Assembly: GCA_017302195.1 (NCBI GenBank)
Contig: JAFLEG010000238.1
Span: forward strand, 1 to 6,909
Source: Verrucomicrobiota bacterium
GTDB taxonomy: Bacteria; Verrucomicrobiota; Verrucomicrobiia; Limisphaerales; UBA9464
Direction of reading: 5' to 3'
DNA: 6,909 bases
The notes below the pieces were generated by a model. The model saw nothing but the letters and a program-made list of their open reading frames with translations, ran no database searches and had not been told where the DNA came from. A program made the position numbers and the translations under genes. The stretch's first letter is position 1. The number at the start of each line of letters is the position of its first letter. Positions 1-6,338 of this stretch are shown piece after piece.

Positions 1-616
1 CCTGATGGGCCCGGAATTTATCCTCCTGTCGCAGCGGGACGTGTCCACCCGGGTGGAGCCCCAGGAGACCGGCGCCACCTTCGAGGCCAATGCCCGGATC
101 AAGTCCGTCGCCTGGGCGCTGCATATCGCCGGGCTGCCGGATGGCGCTCCGGCGGACTGGGTGCTGGCGGATGATTCCGGCCTGGAGGTGGCGGCGCTGG
201 GCGGCGCTCCCGGGGTGCATTCCGCGCGCTTTGCCGCCCTGGACGACGGACGGCCGGGCAACTCACCCGACGCCGAGAACAATGCCAAGCTCCTCCGCCT
301 GCTGGAAGCCGTGCCCGACGAGGACCGACAGGCGCAGTTCCGATGTGTCCTGGCGCTCACCGCGGTGACTCCCGGAGCCGGACCGGCCGAACTCGACGCC
401 CAAACCCGCTGTGTGGAGGGGACCTGTCCGGGCCGGATCCTGCGCCAGGGCACCGGGGCCAGGGGTTTCGGATATGACCCCCTGTTTGTGCCCGACGGAC
501 ACACCCAGTCCTTTGCCGAACTCGGGGAGACGGTGAAGAGCGGCCTCAGTCACCGGGCCCGTGCCGCCAGGGCGCTCCGAAGTCATTGGCCGGCCCCCAG
601 GTCTTCAGCGGGGTAA
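1..616 (+). CDS. rdgB: XTP/dITP pyrophosphatase (RdgB/HAM1 family), 5' end outside window
   Basis: This enzyme hydrolyses non-canonical purine triphosphates (dITP, XTP, ITP) to the monophosphate and pyrophosphate in the cytoplasm, keeping deaminated bases out of DNA and RNA. Counting the ATG at position 5 as residue 1, the family signatures run in order: ETGATFEANA (21-30) with its following lysine, LADDSGLE (54-61) with the catalytic/metal aspartates, GFGYDPLF, and a C-terminal SHRARA. The frame stays open to the left edge and the usual N-terminal block (T/S-x-N-x-x-K) is missing. The ATG at 5 is therefore probably internal, and I estimate about 20 residues lie upstream. The stop is TAA at 614-616. 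It converges with rhaM, so it is transcribed separately from all other genes here. The loop before the DDSGL motif is slightly longer than usual (GLPDGAPADW). The family assignment is secure. Confidence 0.95.
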   Translation, partial: LMGPEFILLSQRDVSTRVEPQETGATFEANARIKSVAWALHIAGLPDGAPADWVLADDSGLEVAALGGAPGVHSARFAALDDGRPGNSPDAENNAKLLRLLEAVPDEDRQAQFRCVLALTAVTPGAGPAELDAQTRCVEGTCPGRILRQGTGARGFGYDPLFVPDGHTQSFAELGETVKSGLSHRARAARALRSHWPAPRSSAG

Positions 617-666
617 GCGACGCATCGGAGACTGTTCGCCCGCCGTGTGGGCCGCGCCGTCCTGCA

Positions 667-999
667 TCAATGTGCGCCCGATCCGCGTGCGAGGTGAAAC
701 ACCTCCCGCAGGGCGCGACTCGTCGGACGATCCTCCGCGTCGGTCGGCATGAGATCCCGCATGTGACGCCACCAGCGCCGGCACTCCGGCGTGGCGGCGA
801 TGGCGTCCCACTGTGCCTCGTCGGTGAACTCCACATAGGCAAACAACTGCCGGGAGTCCGGCTCCAGGAAGATTGAGTAGCGGGTCACCCCCTGCCGGAG
901 CAGCACCGCCTCCAGCTCCGGCCAGACCGGCCGGTGCCGCCGTTCATACTCCGCCTCCGCCCCGGGATTCACGGACATCACAAACGCGCGTCGGATCAT
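667..999 (-). CDS. rhaM: L-rhamnose mutarotase
   Basis: This small cytoplasmic enzyme interconverts the alpha and beta anomers of L-rhamnose so that rhamnose isomerase receives its preferred anomer. The 110-residue protein aligns almost without gaps to E. coli RhaM (104 residues). It has the N-terminal MIRRAFVM, then YERRH with Tyr18 and the catalytic His22, the VWPELEAVL helix, and RRWWRHM with Trp76-Trp77 in the active site, followed by LMP and a C-terminal EVFHL. The start is ATG at 997-999 and the stop is TGA at 667-669. No clear Shine-Dalgarno sequence precedes it. It lies 55 bp downstream of the GHL10-like gene on the same strand and is probably the last gene of that transcript. No other rhamnose gene (isomerase, kinase, aldolase) is visible, so its link to rhamnose catabolism rests on family membership alone. 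Related ABM-fold mutarotases may act on other deoxysugars. Confidence 0.93.
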   Translation of the reverse strand: MIRRAFVMSVNPGAEAEYERRHRPVWPELEAVLLRQGVTRYSIFLEPDSRQLFAYVEFTDEAQWDAIAATPECRRWWRHMRDLMPTDAEDRPTSRALREVFHLARGSGAH

Positions 1000-1032
1000 G
1001 CCGCAAGCCCGCGCGGTCCGCCGGACGATGTC

Positions 1033-1047
1033 ACGCGGATTCCGCGT
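1033..1047. repeat. 15-nt perfect odd palindrome between the GHL10-like gene and rhaM
   Basis: ACGCGGA and its exact reverse complement TCCGCGT flank a single T. In minus-strand RNA this could form a six-pair stem with a three-base loop, starting 7 nt after the GHL10-like stop codon. No run of T follows, so it does not look like an intrinsic terminator. It could be an mRNA-stabilising or processing hairpin, a protein-binding dyad upstream of rhaM, or chance in GC-rich DNA. A second, weaker dyad (GTCCG-C-CGGAC, 1016-1026) lies between it and rhaM. Confidence 0.35.
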
Positions 1048-1054
1048 CTCCCCG

Positions 1055-2539
1055 CTATTCCCCGCGCCACACCGCCGGAGCCCCTTCCACGCCGGCCCGG
1101 TTCACGGGGACAATGCGGACCTCCTCCGGCAGCACGATGCCGCGCCGGCGGTCGAAGACGCGGTTGGTGACGGACGGCAGGAGAATCTCGCTGCGCCACT
1201 GCAGAGCCACGCGCTGCTGGAGGACGAAGGCAGAGATCGGGGTGTTGGTCGGGGATTGCCAGCCCACGGACACGACGTCGCTCCGGGGACGTTCCACGGC
1301 CAGTTCCGGACGGTCCGGCGCCGGAACCTTGAGCCATGGAGTCGGCGGAACCAGGGCGGGACGCGCAAACAAATCCTGGGGCAGCGCGACCGCGAGACCG
1401 CCGAAGTTGCGCAGCAGGCTGCTGGCATTCCAGAACACCTCGCCCTCCGCGCCATCCTGCCGGAGGATGCGGATCTGGCTCAGGGTGTCACCCACCCGCC
1501 GGTCGTCGCCGATCTTCGCGCTGTTGAGCCCGGGCGTCAGCAGGCGGGACTGCCGGTTCTCCTGTTCCCACCAGCGGAGCAGGCCCTGAAAGTTCTGCTC
1601 CGGACGTCCGAGCGGCCAGTAGAGTTGGGGCGCGAGGTAGTCGCACCATCCCTGGTTCAGCCACAGCCGGGCGTCCGCATGGAGCATGAGGTACTGGTCG
1701 AGTCCCTTGATGCCTGGCGGAAACCCCGGACGCCAGATGCCGAACGGGCTGATGCCCACCTTGACCCAGGGCTTTGCCTTGTGGATGCGCTCATACAGGG
1801 ACGCCACGAACTGGTTCACGTTGTCCCGTCGCCAGTCCCCCAACTCGAGCCGACCACCCTCCGACCGGTAGCGGCCGTAGCTGGCTCCATCGAAGAACGG
1901 CTGCCAGGTGCCGTCGGGAAGCCGAATCGGATAGGGATAGAAGTAGTCGTCCACATGGAAGCCATCCACGTCGTAGCGCTCCACGATGTCGAGGGCCACC
2001 TGCAGGACGTGCTCACGGGCCTCCGGAACGCCGGGATCCACCCACAGCAGGTTGCCAAACGGGACCACCCACCGGGGATTCCGCTGGGTGACATGATCCG
2101 CCGAGGGGCGGGAGAGGGTCTTGAAGTAGCGGGCGCGGAACGGATTGATCCAGGCGTGGAGTTCGAGTCCGCGTGCATGGGCCTCGGCGCAGGCGAACTC
2201 GAGGGGATCCCACCGGGGATTCGGAGCCTGTCCCATCCGTCCGGTCAGGTATTCGCTCCAGGGTTCCAGAGATGAGGCATACAGGGCATCTGACGAGGGG
2301 CGCACCTGCAGGATCACCACGTTGAGCCGCACCCGCACCGCCATGTCGAGCAGGGCGCGCAGATCGGCCTGCTGGCGGGCCACCGGGGCGCCGGGTTGGG
2401 ATGGCCAGTCAATGTTGCCGACCGACGCCGACCAGACCCCGCGGAACTCCCGGGGCACCGGCGGGGGATCGGGAATCCGCCGCGCCGCACCCTGCGCGAC
2501 GCAGGCCCAGCCCAGACAGAGAAAGAGGAGGCAGCGCAT
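1055..2539 (-). CDS. Secreted glycosyl-hydrolase-like family 10 protein (GHL10/DUF187, DigH/YngK-like)
   Basis: Predicted exported glycan hydrolase of 494 residues. Residues 1-19 form a signal peptide (MRCLLFLCLGWACVAQG), probably cut by signal peptidase I around 17-19. The GHL10 domain spans about 30-390, with its hallmarks in order: EFRGVWSASVGNIDWPS (31-47), VILQVRPSSDALY (75-87), LHAWINPFRA (127-136), the acidic DVDGFHVDDYFYPYP (190-204), WRRDNVNQFV (236-245), VGISPFGIW (261-269) and DYLAPQLYW (300-308). Asp197/Asp198 are candidate catalytic or binding acids. Residues ~400-490 look like a small beta-rich (FN3-like) domain. The characterised relative is E. coli DigH (formerly YddW), a peptidoglycan hydrolase acting on glycans stripped of stem peptides. 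The substrate here is not shown. The frame is open to an ATG at 2725, but I chose ATG 2539 because it begins the signal peptide and the longer form would overlap the upstream gene. A weak GGGGGCG precedes this ATG. The stop is TAG at 1055. Confidence 0.9.
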   Translation of the reverse strand: MRCLLFLCLGWACVAQGAARRIPDPPPVPREFRGVWSASVGNIDWPSQPGAPVARQQADLRALLDMAVRVRLNVVILQVRPSSDALYASSLEPWSEYLTGRMGQAPNPRWDPLEFACAEAHARGLELHAWINPFRARYFKTLSRPSADHVTQRNPRWVVPFGNLLWVDPGVPEAREHVLQVALDIVERYDVDGFHVDDYFYPYPIRLPDGTWQPFFDGASYGRYRSEGGRLELGDWRRDNVNQFVASLYERIHKAKPWVKVGISPFGIWRPGFPPGIKGLDQYLMLHADARLWLNQGWCDYLAPQLYWPLGRPEQNFQGLLRWWEQENRQSRLLTPGLNSAKIGDDRRVGDTLSQIRILRQDGAEGEVFWNASSLLRNFGGLAVALPQDLFARPALVPPTPWLKVPAPDRPELAVERPRSDVVSVGWQSPTNTPISAFVLQQRVALQWRSEILLPSVTNRVFDRRRGIVLPEEVRIVPVNRAGVEGAPAVWRGE

Positions 2540-2586
2540 GTGTCGCCCCCAGCGTGGCGGTCGTTCCCCGGCCCGGCAAGTCGTCG

Positions 2587-2603
2587 CCATGCGGACCGCA
2601 TGG
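2587..2603. promoter_or_regulatory. 17-nt perfect odd palindrome upstream of the GHL10-like gene (possible operator or hairpin)
   Basis: CCATGCGG, a central A, then the exact reverse complement CCGCATGG. It sits in the 121-bp gap between the TIGR03790-family gene and the GHL10-like gene, about 48 nt upstream of the latter's start codon. A short perfect dyad there could bind a dimeric regulator, or form a six-pair hairpin with a five-base loop in the transcript. No T-run follows on the minus strand, which argues against an intrinsic terminator. I could not identify -35/-10 elements nearby. An in-frame ATG (2588-2590) lies within it, but I do not think it is the gene start. Confidence 0.35.
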
Positions 2604-2660
2604 AGAATCGGCGCGCATGCCGCCCGCCAGGACCTCCGTTCCGCTGCGGACTGCACCGGC

Positions 2661-4397
2661 CTACTGGCCCGCAGGTGCGGTGGCGGCCAGGCGGTCCACC
2701 TCGGCCTGGAAGAAGGCCTTCTCATCGGCGCGATCCAGGTCCCGGGCCAGCTCGAGCTGCCGCCGGCGGATGGCCAGCAGGTCGGGGTGGGCCGGCGCCT
2801 CCTTCACCAGCGCCGCGAGCGTGGCCAGGGAATCCTCCGGACGTCCCAGCGTGCGCTGCCAGTCCGCCACCTCGAGGAACAATCGCGACCGCTCGGCCGG
2901 CACACCGCCGGAGGCCAGGGATTTCTGGCCCCAGTTGATCGCCTGTCGGAGGCGCGATTTCTCCGCGTACAGGCGGGCCACCTTGGCCGCCAGCACCGCA
3001 TTGGTGCCGGCGGCGGGCACGGTCTCCAGGTCCGCAAGCGCCCGGCTGACGTTGCCGCCGCTCTGCAGGAAGGAGTTCACGCGATGCAGCAGCGTCCAGG
3101 ACAGCAGCGGACTTCCCCGCTGCTCCAGATCCCGGGCGCGGGCGAAAAGGTCCGGGGAGAAGGGCCGGTACAGCGGATCGCCGATCAGCAGCGTCTGCCA
3201 GGACAGGGCCGGCTGCCCCACGGCGCCGGCCTCGGCAAAGTTCATGCCGGAGGCGAAGCGGGCCAGAAAGGCCCCGAAGTTGGGCGACAGTTGCAGGAAG
3301 GGCTCATCCACGCAGCCCATCGTCACCGTGGCGCCCTTGGCCACCAGCGGTCCCACCCAGTTCTGGTCGGTGTTGCGCGGCGCGAAGGCCGAGAAGGAAT
3401 GCAGGTGATACGCGATCGCTCCCGGACGGAAATCCACCCTGGGCAGGGTGAAGGGCCCGGAGACGTTGGCATCATACCAGCCGGCGTAGATGCCGATGTC
3501 ATTCATCGGGTACCCGGCGGCAAGGGTCGCCTCATTGCGGTCCACGAAGGTCTCAAACCCGAGCAGCCGGCAGACCGCCTCCGCGCTCCCCAGCCAGTCA
3601 TCGCCCAGCTTGTAGGGCCCGTCCTTGACGCCGCGCAGATCCAGGTAGGCGCAGCCCCAGAGGCCATCCCGTTCCGCCTCCAGCGCCTGGCTGACCAGAC
3701 CCATGGCCAGCTCGGGTGTCGGGCCGTCGAGCCGGGACACCAGAAACAGGCCGGCCTCGGGACGCAGCGCGGCGGCATTGGTGGCGGCAAAGAAGGGATT
3801 GGAGATCGGCCCCGCCCAGACCACCGGCGGCTGTGAGGCCAACAGCATCAGATCGGCGTCCACCGAGGCGCCGTTGCGCCGCAGCTCCTCCGGCAGGCTG
3901 GCCGCGGCGGGTTCGATCAGATTGGTGTCGTTCACAATCCGGAACGGCATGCCATAGACCGGCACCAGATACCGGAGCCGCGTGGCCGTCATCCGGGTGG
4001 CATCCGCGGGATCGAACTGGGCCAGACCGCGCTCGGCCAGGACCCGGCGGAGGGGCGTCAGGATCTGGGTGAGGAAGGCCTGCCGGGTGATCAGGGTTTC
4101 CGACTCGCAGTCGAGCCCGATCACCTGGGTCTCCGGAATGCCGCGGCTCCTGGCATAGAACAAGGCCACTTCCTGGGAGCGCGGCGACCGCGTGTTGAAG
4201 AGCACCGCAACCTTGGACGCCTCGTTGGGGGCTCCCGGTACCGCCGGGGCCGCGGGGGGCGACGAGGGATCCTGGGCGGCGACGGGACTTCGGAGCGGCC
4301 CCGACCACAGCACCCCGGCAACCGCCAGCAGAAACCGCCAGGCAGTTGCACTGCGGGGGGTCCAGGCCCTACCGGGATTCCAGGCGTTCCTGTACAT
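2661..4397 (-). CDS. TIGR03790-family exported protein of unknown function with helical-repeat C-terminus
   Basis: A 578-residue protein that I recognise as the uncharacterised TIGR03790 family. It starts with a long basic n-region and a hydrophobic stretch (RFLLAVAGVLWSG, 21-33), probably a signal peptide ending near AQ (41-42), then a Pro/Ala-rich linker to about residue 60. The conserved domain spans ~62-415: KVAVLFNTRSP (62-72), YARSRGIP (81-88), LRYLVPVYGMPFRI (141-154), NDIGIYAGWYDANVSGPF (299-316), AYHLHSFSA (329-337), TMGCVDEPFL (359-368) and LIGDPLYRPF (404-413). Residues ~430-575 are Ala/Leu/Arg-rich and predicted helical, like TPR repeats. The His followed about 30 residues later by a Gly-Cys recalls clan CD peptidases, but activity is not established. 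The frame is open to 4571; I chose ATG 4397 because earlier starts run deep into cmk and this one leads into the signal peptide. It overlaps the cmk end by 29 nt. The stop is TAG at 2661. Confidence 0.85.
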   Translation of the reverse strand: MYRNAWNPGRAWTPRSATAWRFLLAVAGVLWSGPLRSPVAAQDPSSPPAAPAVPGAPNEASKVAVLFNTRSPRSQEVALFYARSRGIPETQVIGLDCESETLITRQAFLTQILTPLRRVLAERGLAQFDPADATRMTATRLRYLVPVYGMPFRIVNDTNLIEPAAASLPEELRRNGASVDADLMLLASQPPVVWAGPISNPFFAATNAAALRPEAGLFLVSRLDGPTPELAMGLVSQALEAERDGLWGCAYLDLRGVKDGPYKLGDDWLGSAEAVCRLLGFETFVDRNEATLAAGYPMNDIGIYAGWYDANVSGPFTLPRVDFRPGAIAYHLHSFSAFAPRNTDQNWVGPLVAKGATVTMGCVDEPFLQLSPNFGAFLARFASGMNFAEAGAVGQPALSWQTLLIGDPLYRPFSPDLFARARDLEQRGSPLLSWTLLHRVNSFLQSGGNVSRALADLETVPAAGTNAVLAAKVARLYAEKSRLRQAINWGQKSLASGGVPAERSRLFLEVADWQRTLGRPEDSLATLAALVKEAPAHPDLLAIRRRQLELARDLDRADEKAFFQAEVDRLAATAPAGQ

Positions 4398-5073
4398 GGC
4401 GCCGCATGATGGCGTAGGTTTCATCCGGGGTCTGCCCGGTGTTGTTGATCCGGATGGAATCCAGGGCCGGCACCAGGGCGCCCTTCTTGCGGGTGCTGTC
4501 CATCTGGTCGCGCCGGGCGGCGCTGGTATTGCCGCCCCGCCCCTCAATCCGCCGCTGCCGCTCCGATTCATCCGCCTCCAGGAAGAACTTCACCGGGGCC
4601 AGCGGGAACACCACGGTGCCGATGTCCCTTCCCTCCATCACCAGCGGACCAAACTGCACGCAGTCCCGCTGGCGGGCGACCATCCAGTCCCGCACCCGGC
4701 CGATCTGTGCGAGGACCGGCACGGCGTGCTCCACGGTGTCTCCCCGGATTTCCTTCTCCGGGAAATAGCCGTCCACATGGATCCAGGCCTGCCCGTTCAC
4801 CACCCGCAGCTCCGCCTTCCAGCGCCGCATCAACTGCACCGCGGCATCCTCGTCAGTCACCGCCATGGGGGCCTCCACCCGCAGGCCCCGCTTCAAGGCC
4901 CACCAGGCCAGCGTCCGGTACATGGCCCCGGTGTCCACATACACATAGCCCAGCTCCCGGGCCAGACGCCGCGACAGCGTCCCCTTCCCCGACGCGCTGG
5001 GACCGTCCACGGTGATGACGTGCGGGAGCGTGAGCGGCCGGGAGGCGAGGGTCTGGGAGAGGGTGTTGGACAT
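4369..5073 (-). CDS. cmk: Cytidylate kinase
   Basis: Transfers phosphate from ATP to CMP or dCMP in the cytoplasm, feeding CTP and dCTP pools. The 234 residues match the usual bacterial length. The P-loop GPSASGKGT is at 24-32, the substrate-binding DTGAMYR at 47-53, MEGRDIGTVVFP at 146-157, VKFFLEADESERQRR at 161-175, and the lid region carries DQMDSTRKKG (189-198). The C-terminal end has the family's D-S-x-x-I-N-N-T-G pattern (205-213). The segment that usually reads I-R-x-x-E-V-S before the NMP-binding helix is divergent here (EIRGDTVEHAVPVLAQIGRVR). The ATG (5071-5073) shares one base with the aroA stop (TGATG), and no Shine-Dalgarno sequence is visible, so translation is probably coupled to aroA. 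The stop TAG (4369-4371) lies inside the start of the next gene. Confidence 0.97.
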   Translation of the reverse strand: MSNTLSQTLASRPLTLPHVITVDGPSASGKGTLSRRLARELGYVYVDTGAMYRTLAWWALKRGLRVEAPMAVTDEDAAVQLMRRWKAELRVVNGQAWIHVDGYFPEKEIRGDTVEHAVPVLAQIGRVRDWMVARQRDCVQFGPLVMEGRDIGTVVFPLAPVKFFLEADESERQRRIEGRGGNTSAARRDQMDSTRKKGALVPALDSIRINNTGQTPDETYAIMRRHVQERLESR

Positions 5074-6338
5074 CAGGTGGGGAGCAGGTCGGCGCCGGAG
5101 AGCAGTCCGCCCGTGACCACGTCCCGGATGCCGGCACCCAGTCCCGCGGGGGAAGGATCAGCCAGCTTCTGGAAGAAGTTCGGAAAGGTTTTCCGCACGC
5201 AGGAAGGATTCTGAATTCGGATTCCCGGCACCTTCAAGCCCAGGGTCGCAAAACTCATGGCGATCCGGTGATCGCCATACGTCTCGATCACCGCGCCCCG
5301 CAGCGGGCCCGGGGTGACGGTCAGCGTGTCGCCGCTCTCCAGGACCCGCGCGCCACACCGTTCCAGTCCGGTGCGCATCGCCAGCACCCGCTCGCACTCC
5401 TGGACCCGGAGCCGGCCCAGGTCGGTGAACCGGACCGCGGAGGGCGCCAGGGGCGCCATGGCGATGGCGGTCAGGATGCTGTCGCCCAGATCCCGCTCGC
5501 GGGAGACCTCCGACGGCAGCCGCAGAAACCTGGGAAACTCGGCATCAATCTGCCAGCCGCTCGCCGGCCAGCCGCGGACCGTCACGTCACGGTCCAGCAG
5601 CGCGCCGGCCGCCCAGAAGTAGCTGCCGCTGGAGGCGTCCGGCTCGATCCGGAATTCGCCCCCCTCCGCGGGAAATGCCGCCACCAGCCGGCGGGTCATC
5701 TCCACATAGGGCAACTCCTCGACGTTGGCCCCGCGGACCCCCACCGTCCAACCGCCGGCCCGCGCCGACAGCAGGAGCGCGGAGGCAAACTGGGAGCTTT
5801 CCTCCACGGAGGTGACCACATGCCCGGGGCGTGGACCCGCCCCATGGATCACCGCCGGGAGCCGGTCGCCCGGGGCGTCCACCCGATACCCGAGTGCGCG
5901 CAGGGCCTGCAGCAGGGCCGCCTGCGGACGCTCATGCATCCGAGGCACGCCGCTGAGCCTGCAGACTCCCGGGCCCAGGCAGACCATCGCCGCCAGGAAC
6001 CGGGCTGCCGTGCCCGCATTGCCCACGTGCAGCTCCAGGGGCGTTTCCGGGGTGCCTCCCCCGGGGATGTGTCCGCCCTGTCCCAGCACACGCATGGTCC
6101 GGTTGGCCGGTTCCTCGGGCTCCGCGTCAACCGTCACCTCGAATCCCAGGCGACGGAGGCAGTCCACCATCACCTCGGTGTCCTCGCTCCAGAGCGCACC
6201 CCTCAGGACGACCTCGCCCTGGGCCTGCGCCGCCAGGATGAGGGCCCGGTTGGTGATGCTTTTGGATCCGGGGGCCGTGATCCGGGACGGCGCCCGGTCC
6301 GACGGCGGCACGATCTCGATGAGTTCAGGCAGCGGCAC
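5073..6338 (-). CDS. aroA: 3-phosphoshikimate 1-carboxyvinyltransferase (EPSP synthase)
   Basis: Condenses shikimate-3-phosphate with phosphoenolpyruvate to EPSP, the sixth step of the cytoplasmic shikimate pathway. From the GTG start, the substrate-binding APGSKSITNRALI (22-34, Lys26, Ser27, Arg31) leads, then VGNAGTAARFL (105-115), RMHERP (133-138), EESSQFASALLLSA (179-192), DASSGSYFWAAGAL (234-247), LGDSILT with the general base Asp286 (E. coli Asp313), RVQECER with Glu314 (E. coli Glu341), YGDHRIAMS (354-362) and CVRKTFPNFF (380-389). The two acids are 28 residues apart, as in E. coli. The frame is open to an ATG at 6452, but that start would overlap tyrA by 128 bp and adds an Arg/Pro-rich segment. 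GTG 6336-6338 gives 421 residues, normal for the family, and overlaps the tyrA stop by 14 nt. A tail of about 29 residues follows the last conserved motif. The stop is TGA at 5073-5075. Confidence 0.95.
   Translation of the reverse strand: MPLPELIEIVPPSDRAPSRITAPGSKSITNRALILAAQAQGEVVLRGALWSEDTEVMVDCLRRLGFEVTVDAEPEEPANRTMRVLGQGGHIPGGGTPETPLELHVGNAGTAARFLAAMVCLGPGVCRLSGVPRMHERPQAALLQALRALGYRVDAPGDRLPAVIHGAGPRPGHVVTSVEESSQFASALLLSARAGGWTVGVRGANVEELPYVEMTRRLVAAFPAEGGEFRIEPDASSGSYFWAAGALLDRDVTVRGWPASGWQIDAEFPRFLRLPSEVSRERDLGDSILTAIAMAPLAPSAVRFTDLGRLRVQECERVLAMRTGLERCGARVLESGDTLTVTPGPLRGAVIETYGDHRIAMSFATLGLKVPGIRIQNPSCVRKTFPNFFQKLADPSPAGLGAGIRDVVTGGLLSGADLLPT

Noticed and set aside
617..666. Possible bidirectional terminator between the converging rdgB and rhaM (GCCC 638-641 with GGGC 649-652)
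   Set aside because: The stem is only four base pairs with a seven-base loop and there is no T-run on either strand, so I do not call a terminator.
998..2275. Long plus-strand open frame of 425 codons
   Set aside because: It lies antisense to the GHL10-like gene, whose translation carries clear family motifs. The plus-strand translation has none and is rich in Arg/Pro/Gly/His, as expected for a shadow in GC-rich DNA.
2540..2725. Upstream extension of the GHL10-like gene to ATG 2725 or ATG 2590
   Set aside because: The extension would bury a clear signal peptide behind 62 or 17 Arg/Pro-rich residues. The longer form also overlaps the end of the preceding gene by 65 bp.
2145..3836. Plus-strand open frame of 563 codons
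   Set aside because: Antisense to the GHL10-like and TIGR03790-family genes. It spans two genes, shows no recognisable domain and has a compositionally biased translation.
4398..4571. Upstream extension of the TIGR03790-family gene to ATG 4571
   Set aside because: It would overlap cmk by more than 200 bp, and the extra residues are low-complexity with no signal or domain.
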